DNA of 64,000 nt, taken from NCBI RefSeq assembly GCF_018687715.1, contig NC_056762.1:20659364-20723363 (forward strand). The letters run 5' to 3'. The notes beneath the pieces are model-generated. The model was not told where the DNA came from, made no database searches, and saw nothing but the letters and a program-made list of their open reading frames with translations. Both the position numbers and the translations under genes were made by a program. Positions 53,101 to 62,100 of the stretch are shown here, one piece after another (within the stretch, counting starts at the first letter, position 1; every line of letters starts with the position of its first letter). The stretch is from Carya illinoinensis (taxonomy: Eukaryota > Streptophyta > Magnoliopsida > Fagales > Juglandaceae).

Positions 53101-56100
53101 AAATCATATTGGAATGACAGACATCATTAATAAATTTTGTATTTAATCTATTTGCAATCTTAATCACTGGGCCAAACTTAACTACTGGGCCAAACTTAAC
53201 TCTATGAAACAAATGCAGTAGAGTGAACATGACCCTCGCTAATAGGTTGCTTGATTAAAACCCTAAGGAAGACCGTTTACTGTATCCGAATGAGTGTTGA
53301 TGAATTGGGTAAGAAGGATCGAATCTTGTATGGATTTTGGTGATATCATCATCAAAGGAACATAATAAAAAATGATTAAGCTTGTGTCTTAGTAAGAAAA
53401 CTTAAGTACACATTAGAGAAAGCAGGCCTAATCTTCACTAACATTGGCTGGCACTGAGGGTTTGTTAAAATAAGAAAAATGAAGGAAAGCAAGTTGTATT
53501 GGTTTGAAAGGCTAAATTTAAGTAGTTCTAGGGTTGGCAGATTCTTTTTGTGCCTAAGGAGGAATAGGAGCTTCATCTTGATGAGAATATTCAAATTCTT
53601 AAGGCTTAAAGGGTGTGGCAGTAGGATCTTGAGTTATCAAAAGGGACAGGCAGTCTGATTTCATTGTAAAATTCTGGAGTTTGAGAGCCTCTAGGGAGTA
53701 GAAACTAGGGTTTAAAGGATGGTTGCTGTTTTTTCCCTGGATTAAATTTTGCAGATTTTTGGGCTAACTGGGGGTGGCAGCAAGATCTTATGTGATTGTA
53801 TGGAATGACAGTTTGTTTTGTGGAGGAAATCTTGGGATTGATTGGTTTTTGATGGTTAACCTTTTTGATACTTATGACTGACTCTAAATCAACTTTTTGT
53901 TGGCATGTTGAAGGAACTCGAGTTTGAATGCGTACCAGTATCCCTTATGGAGCAAGTGCTTACCTTTTTAAATGTAAGAACCTGAAAACCTTTTACTGCC
54001 ACTTGTTCTTGAGGTTTGCATCTCATGTGTAGTGGTGCAGGATGTCAGAGAAGACCTTAGATGTTCAATGGCCAGGGATGTGGTAATCATCAAGAATGAG
54101 AGCTTGAGAGTTGATGAAGATCTTGACCGCATGGAAATATCATCTAATGTCCAAGAACAAAAGCTGCTTAGCCAGCAGCCTTGTTTAGATTTTCAAAAGA
54201 AGATTACTCTCTTGAAACATGAGAAGAAAGACGATGACGTCATTTCCTTCTTTGGCAACAAGGAAACAAACGAACAAATTTTCGGTATGTATTCATTCAT
54301 TTAAGCAGAATCATGTGGCATCAATTTACTGTGTGATATATGTTGCAAAGTACTCTTAGTTGGAGGGTATGAATTTAATTATAGCTGTCCTAAACTTTAA
54401 CTGGTTAGTAAATATTTTTCGATGTGCTTATTTTGTATATTGTATTCTGGCTTCCATATTCTGAGAGTAATATCTTAGCACTTTGATTAGTGAATTTCAG
54501 CTTGCTTTAAATGTTGTTTTTTATCTTATTTTTCTTATTAAAAGGGACCTATTTTATGAATATTTTGTACTTAGGCACTGGCACTTCTCTGTGTCTTTTA
54601 ATGAACTTATCCAATGGAAAATAAGAAGACTTTTTATGAATCTGAGTAATTAACTGTAATGCCCATGCTCAAGCACATGAAACAAGGAAAAGGTAACAAG
54701 GCTAGCCATTTTGATAAAGATGTAAGATCATCAAAAGTGGGCCTTGCTGTGGCTCAATCTACATCATCATCATCGGGTATGCCAACACTTTACTTTGCCC
54801 TGTGGAGCATTCTTGCGGAACATGACATGAGTATGCATACCTAGATATACGTCAGCATAAGACACTGTTACCCATTCCATTCCAATTACAGTGGGAAACC
54901 TGGCTGTTGAATGTACAATGAGTACTTCCTTGTCTGGCATCCTGTGATCAAACAACTGGAACTAGCTAACATTGAGAGCTTTTGTAATTTTCCTGCAACC
55001 CTTTGACTATGGTCTTTTCAGCTTCTGTCCAGCCCTTGAAACAAACTCCCAAAACCAATTGCTGATTCTTGTAACCAAAAAGCTCAAAGGAAACAAAAGG
55101 AATCTTCTTTTCTTGTTCTTAAAATGTCTTTGCCTCTGGATCATGCGAGGGGCAACATAATGAAGCTCAATAAGGTTTCGGGCAGTGGTAAGGGATTTGG
55201 TCTCCTTTGGGTTGACTAAAGTGGTAAAAGCCTTAGTGCATGCTTGGGATTGCGGTGAGTAATATAGTTTTTAGGTTTAGGATTTTAAGTTGTAGAGCTA
55301 AGTAATAAGCTCTAGTATTAAAAAGCTATTTATTGTTTGGTAACTTTATGTCTAAAGCATTTTAAAAAATGTTACATTTGTTTGGAAACAATATAAAAAA
55401 AGGTGTTTTTTTAGGTAGAAATGACAAAAGATTTGAGGTAGTTTCGTGCATGTGATAAGATCACAGGACAAAGCTGTAACTATTTGAAATTTGTATGGGT
55501 ATGTTCACCCTTTGACAGTTTTCTTTAAAATTAGAACTGCGTTCTGCTGTCAAAGTGTATGAATTGGCCGAATATCTGGCCTTGAGATTTCTATTATTAT
55601 ATAAACTGTACAAAGAATTCTATACATGGGAAGAAATAAGTGTATACTAGTTCTATCCCTGTACAATCTGTCAAATATTATGCTAGTTGTATATAATAGT
55701 AAATCAAGGAATAAATAAGGAAAGAAATATAGAAAGGAATATGGACAGCAAAGCTGTCCATTGACAGCCCCCCTCAAATTGATGTAGGTTGATCAACAAG
55801 CATCAATTTGCTACATAGGAAGCAATGTCGATGGCGAGTGAGAGCCTTGGTGAAGATATCAACAATTTGTAGTTCAGTGGAAATATGTGGAAGAGTGATA
55901 ACATGAGCTTCAAAGGCTTCACGGATAGAATGACAATCAACTTCAATGCTTTGTGCGTTCATGATAGACAGGATTGGTTGTGATTTAAATAGTACTTGTA
56001 TTACCAGCATGTAAAGGTGTAGGATCGGTCTCAGAGAAGTCTAACTCAGCAAGCAAACCTCGAAGCCAAATAATTTCGAAACAAGCAAGAGACATCGCCC

Positions 56101-59100
56101 GGTACTCAGATTTTGTAGATGACTTAGAAACTCTATCTTGCTTCTTACTCTTCCATAAGATCAACGTATCACCTAAGAATACACACCAACCAGTCATGGA
56201 GCGACGTGTATCAGCACAACTAGCTCAATCAACATCGCTATAAGCAGTAAAGCGAGGAGAATTGCCTGCAGGAAAGAATAAGCTACGGGCCGAAGTGCAT
56301 TGAACATAGTGTATGATCCTACGAACAGCAGCCAAATGAAGATGATGAGGAGTCTGAAGAAAATGGCTGACTTGCTGTACAACAAAAGAAATGTTCGGTC
56401 TAATAATGGTGAGATAGACAAGGCTACCCACCAACTTGAGGTATAAGCTGGGGTCAGCAAGTAAATCACTCTCCTCTTTGCGAAGTTGACATTTAATTCC
56501 ATGGGAGTATCAATAGAGGTAGCCTCCTGTAAGCCAATTGTAGCCACCAAGTCACTGGCATACTTTTGTTGATTGAGTGAAATACCAGAGGGACTACCAT
56601 GCATATCATGACCAAGAAAATATGTGAGTAACCCAAGGTCTTTCATAGGAAAGGACTCTGAGAGATGAGTCTTGAGCTGGCCAAGTAAAGCAGAATTGGA
56701 ACCAGTGATCACAATATCATCAACATAAACCAAAAGAACAACAATAACCATATCTGCTTTCCGAAGAAACAATGAATTGTCATATTTGCTCTATTTGAAT
56801 GAAAATTGTAATAAAGTGGTGTGAAATTTATCAAACCAGGCCCTTGGAGCTTGTTTGAGACCAAAAAGAGAGCGACAAAGCTTACACTCGTGAAGTCGGA
56901 GAGGGAAACAATCCCAAGGGTGGTTTCATATAAATACACTCTTTAAGATCCCCAGGAAGACCCCTTATGAGTAGGAGGTTAAAAGGCTCACCAGAGACCC
57001 CAATCTTGGTGAGGAAGGCATCGAAATGAGACCCTACAGGTGGGTTGCTCCTAGTTGATCTTTGGTCCTTGCGAGCAAGGCACCGCGGTGAAGGTGACAA
57101 ATTTGCTGGCGGAGATGCCTTTTACCTTGGGGATTAGTTGAGAGCCAGAGCCTTATCTAGGACAGTGAAAAAAAAAAACAGAAAAAAAAAAAGAAAAAAA
57201 AAAAACCCATGAAGAAAAACATTCTTGACATCCATTTGATGTAGTGGCCAATCATTGGAAACAACAAGAGCTAGAAGCCGAGCCAGAATCGTACGAATAA
57301 TAGTCATCTTAGCCACAGGAGCAAAGGTCTCTTCATAATTGACACCATATTCTTGATTATTCCCAAGTGCAACAAGTCGAGTTTTGTAACGATCCAAACT
57401 TCCATTAGATCAGACCTTGACTGAGTAAACCCATTTGCAACCTAGAGGAACAATGGTGGGAGGATAAGGCTCAATGTCCCAGGTGTGATTGGCCTTTAGA
57501 GTGACAATTTCTTCTTGCATAGCTTGTCATCAATAGTCATGCTTGGCAGCGTGTGAGTAGGATGTGAGAATATCAAAATTGGACAATGCAGCAGTAAGAG
57601 CTGAAATAGAATTGCTAGAACTGGAAAAAGGAAACCCATACCTATCCGGGGCTCGAGAAGAGTGACGTACCTAAGACTAGTTCGAGTCCCCTCAGGGCCA
57701 CTGGAGGTTTACCTGGCCGTTAACTTCAGGGTCTCGTGGGATTAGTCGAGGTGCGCGTAAGCTGGCCCGGACACCCAAGGATATCAAAAAAAAAAAAAAA
57801 AAGAGTGACGTACCTAAGACTCTAGAGGTGCTACAGCTGATTGAATTTGGAGCGTGGTAGGATCAGATATTGGGTGAGCCACCGGAAGAGATTGTGGGCG
57901 GGAGCATCTCATATACACAATACCTGGTTTAAAGCAAGAGCTGACTTTATGAAGATCTGAGACTGCTGCTCAAAGGAGGGAGGACCACAGTAGAAGAGGA
58001 AGGCACAGAGGACACAAGAAAGAAATTTTGATTTTCAAAGAAAATAACATTCCTAGAAGTGTGTGTACGATGTAAGTAGGATCATAGCAAACAAATCCAT
58101 TTTGATACATTATATCCCAAGAATGCACATTGAACAGATTGAGCAGATAATTTATGTCGCTCATGAGGAGGTAAATGAACAAAATATATGCTGACCAAAG
58201 GTACAGAGGTTATTGTAATTAGGTTGCGTAGCAAACAAGCGGAAATAAGGAGACTCCTTGTGTAGGACTTGGGAAGGTAAATGATTAATCAAGTGAGTAG
58301 CAGTTTTCAGAGCCTCGACCCAGAACATGGATGGAACAAATGATTATAACAAGAGAATATGTACCACATCTAGGATATGAAAATTTTTGCATATGTACCA
58401 CATCTAGGAGATGACCATTTTTGCGTTTGACTACTCCATTCTGTTGTGGAGTAGCTGGACATGAATGTTGATGAATAATACCTTTAGAAGCCAAAAATGC
58501 CTGAAACTTAGTAGACAAATATTCACAACCAGAATCTATGCATAATGTCTTAATAGAAGCAGAAAATTGATTGTCAACATATGCTAAAAACTCAGTGAAA
58601 GTACGAAAAACCTCATATTTAGAGCGAAGAAAATAAATCAAAGTAAATCTGCTATGAACATCAATGAAAGTCATACAATATTTAAATTTTTCATGTGAAC
58701 TAACCGGGAAAGGTCCCCAAACATCACTATGGATAAGATCAAAGCAGTGAAAGGCTTTACTAGCATACAGAGGGAAGGGAAGAGTTTTGCTTTTACTAAG
58801 TTTGCAAGAAGCACACTCAAGAGATAAAAGAAGAACGTTCTTTATTACCAAGTAAACTAGAGTTTAATACATGAGATAAGATCTGAGTATTGGGATGGTC
58901 TAAACGACGATGCCACACCATACTAAGATGTGAAACATTATTACAAGAAAAAGACTTGATAGAAGAAATTGGAGAAAGTGCTAGAACAGGCAAAAGTAGT
59001 GAAAACAAGTGCCCCACTTTAGGTTCCTTCACGATCGGCTCCCTCGTTACCTGGTCCTGCACAACACAACTATCACCAGAAAAATTACAACACAATTGTT

Positions 59101-62100
59101 ATCAACTAATTGACCAATAGAAATAAGATTCATGAAAAGCTGAGGAGAAAGAAACACATCAGTGAACTTAGAAGAGGTATCTCCGACAATAGTTATTGGC
59201 AAAGAACTGCCATTGGCAGTTTGAATAGCAGATTGACCAGAGTAAGGCTGAACAAGACACAAAGCGGTGGGATTATTTTTCATATGATTAGAGGCCCTTG
59301 AATCCACATACTAGAGTTTAGTAGAATTGTTACCTTGGAACCCCATTGCTGATAATGCCGAACTTAGCATCTGTTACCCCATTTATGGTGTGCAGTAATT
59401 CGCTGTAGGAGGCAGGAACAAAGGAAGCATCTAAAGGAAAGCCATGTGTTGCAGAAGTCACTGTTGGAGGGGCAATAACAGAAGTCTAAAATGCTTGGGC
59501 CTGACTATTCTGGGGGCGGATATGACATTCTTTGATAATGTGACCCTTCTTGCAATAAGAGTAGTCCCTGAACTGCCGTGAGATTGCTCTAGAATAGCTT
59601 GAGTAGTAAGATGATGTTCTTCGGGAAATAACTCACCAAAACAAATATCAAGAGAGGGAACCGGAGATCTATTTAGTAGAGAGGAGCGAACATATTCATA
59701 TTCCGGGCATGGTTTCATAAGAAACTGATCATGTCGGCTAGTCTCGTGAAGATTTTGAATAGTCGAAAGAATGGCAACAGGAACATCTAATGTAACCAAA
59801 TTAGTATACTCATGCCAAAGAGTCAGAAATGCCGAGTAGTAGTCCTGGATGGAAAGACAACCATGTTGAAATCTGACAATTGCATGTTCTAAGTGAAAGC
59901 GACGAGCTTCATTATCCTGATGATAAACCTTCTTCAAGTAAGTCCACATGGATTGAGCGGAGCGATGGGGCCACAAGTTGGTGACAATATGTGGCTCCTC
60001 TAAACCAAGAAGCTAAGACATGATGCGTGCCCAAGCACAGGCCATGAAGGAGAAGACCCAAAATCCGGAGATTTGTCAGAAGATGATGGTTGTGCGACAT
60101 CGGTGCCATCAATATGACCCCAAAGGTCTTTTACCTGAGGAAAAGTTCAAACTGAAATGCCCAGGTAGGGTAATTTGTGCCCGTAAACTTAACACATAGG
60201 TGTGGAATCCATAGCAAATCAATAGAACCCGAGACAAAAAAAATGGACCGAAATATCATCCATAAAAGCACATTTCTTGAAACGAACTTTTTAGCCCTTT
60301 TGAGATTAAAAAGTGTTTTAACATGTAAGGACTAAACAACCTAATTCTATTATTAAAGAGCTTTCGAGGCTATTTAAGCACTTTTCAAGACCCCTAATGC
60401 AACTCCAAACAGGCCCTTAGTCTTGAGGGTGTGCTCCCTCCAGGTCCAAGGTTTGAATCCTTGGGTGAAAATATTTCTTGGGGCCATGTCCCATCACTAA
60501 TAAGTCAATGATTTACCTTATCAGTGTAATGTGGGCGAGTTACATGGGTCGTGGGTTTCACCATATAAAAGATATGCTGTGTTTGTGCAGTCTCCGGAGT
60601 GCCTCGTGATCAGAAAATAAAGTTGGGGTAAACATTTGATACTCAAGGGAAGAAGAGGAATCATATTTTACTTAATTGTGGGATTAGGGTGGTTGGCTGT
60701 GAAGCTGTTAATGAGCTCCACCTCAGCAGTGTAAAATAAAATCTATTGAACAAGTCTAATATATTTTAAATCCGATAGTTGCCTCCTTTTCCTCACTCCT
60801 TTGTTAAATTTGATTACGTCTTTCACCTTGATGGCATCCAACATATCAGCAACTGGGCTCTGTCCAATCCCTTCTTGTATCTCAATCATGATGCAGATGA
60901 AGATGTACTAGCAATTGCTTCACATCAAAAACTTAAGCGTTGTCATTAGTGAACTGTAAATAAAAGTTGTTTCCCATCTCTTCTAATAAAGTGTATGTAC
61001 CCATGCGCTATATGAAGCAGAAATGGAAAAGGATGACCTGCTTCTAGATCAGTTGTTGCAGTCTAGAAGTCTAGCTATGGAAAGAATAAGAGCTAGTCGG
61101 CAACCTTTTATCTTAGTAGCATCACTGCTTGATCGTATACCTAACCTTGCTGGGTTGGCACGGACATGTGAGGTATGTTATAGGTCCTCAAAATGATCGT
61201 TGTTGGTATTTTTCCTTTCCATTTTTACAATTTATCTAATCATTGTTCCTATCAGGTATTTAAGGCATCAGGATTGGCCATTGCAGATGCATCCATATTA
61301 CGTGATAAACAGTTCCAGCTTATCAGGTTTTGATATTGGTTCACCACCTTATGTTGCAATCTCTTTCCATTCATTGGTTCACTGAATCTTAGATCCAGAA
61401 TATAATCACTGGACTGCTATAACCTGCTTGCTATCTAGTGTGCATAGAACAGTTTAATGGCTACTGTAAGTGTTACTTGCCAAAAATGAAAAAAAGGAAA
61501 AAGATCCTCTGCTTGTTAAAAGATCAAGCTGTCATGGAGAATCTTTTATACATGTTATCTAATATTTATTATGAAATTAGAGGTTTGAGTGTCTTTATAA
61601 CATGAATCTACATCAATTGGTATGGGATTAATCATAATTTAAGTTATATTCTCTGCCAAAAGCACATGAAGCCTAATATGTCGTATCATGAAGCATGGTG
61701 ACAGTTTCAGAAGCGGGGGTAGCACCCAATGTTAAAAATTCATGTGATTTAGGCTGTTCTTTTGAGTATTTAGAGCCTGTTTGGGATTGAGTTTGAATGC
61801 TTAGAAAGTGCTTTTAACTGTTAAAAAGCTCTTTTAAAGAAAAAATTGATATGTTTGGTAAATCTATAAAAAATGATTTCATCATCTAAAAAAGCTGAAA
61901 GTCTACTTTTTTAAAAAGCACAAAATTGAAGCTTTCATCGAAAAGCTCCTATAGATAACTATATATTTTAAAAAAATTAATGTAACTAACTTTAAAAGTG
62001 CTTTAGATACATGTTTATCAAACAGTAAACAGCTTTTGAAGTATATAGCTTATTATTTAAGTTATAAGCTATAAGCTTTAATGCTATAAGCCTTAAAGCT

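Larger units (their letters stand above)
55774..59380 (-). pseudogene. Copia-3 pol, heavily broken
   Basis: From right to left: protease region [15 protein letters not shown] (the D-S-G triad changed to D-S-R), [13 protein letters not shown], integrase [26 protein letters not shown] and [24 protein letters not shown] and [21 protein letters not shown], RNase H AYSDVD and [10 protein letters not shown], ending [11 protein letters not shown]. Numerous stops, frameshifts and two insertions. Catalytic motifs in protease, integrase and RNase H are altered. Confidence 0.85.
55548..60243 (-). mobile_element. Copia-3: 5'-truncated copia element, same family as Copia-1
   Basis: The 3' LTR (55548-55766), polypurine tract and coding order match Copia-1, with clear divergence. 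The element stops about 20 bp upstream of the gag start, so leader and 5' LTR are missing and no target duplication can be checked. It carries a SINE and an unidentified A-tailed insert. Antisense to the host gene. Confidence 0.88.
55236..60416. mobile_element. Tourist-like MITE family C, copy 1, interrupted by Copia-3
   Basis: Left end gtgcatgcttgggattgcgg; right end gcaactccaaacaggccc, which inverted reads gggcctgtttggagttgc. tta flanks both sides (55233-55235 and 60417-60419). The MITE body is about 55236-55547 plus about 60244-60416, with Copia-3 between. Matches family C copy 2 at 61773-62137. Confidence 0.75.

Noticed and set aside
60430..60500. Possible tRNA gene because of ggtttgaatcc
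   Set aside because: No acceptor stem, D-arm or anticodon arm can be folded around it. It is at best a SINE remnant.
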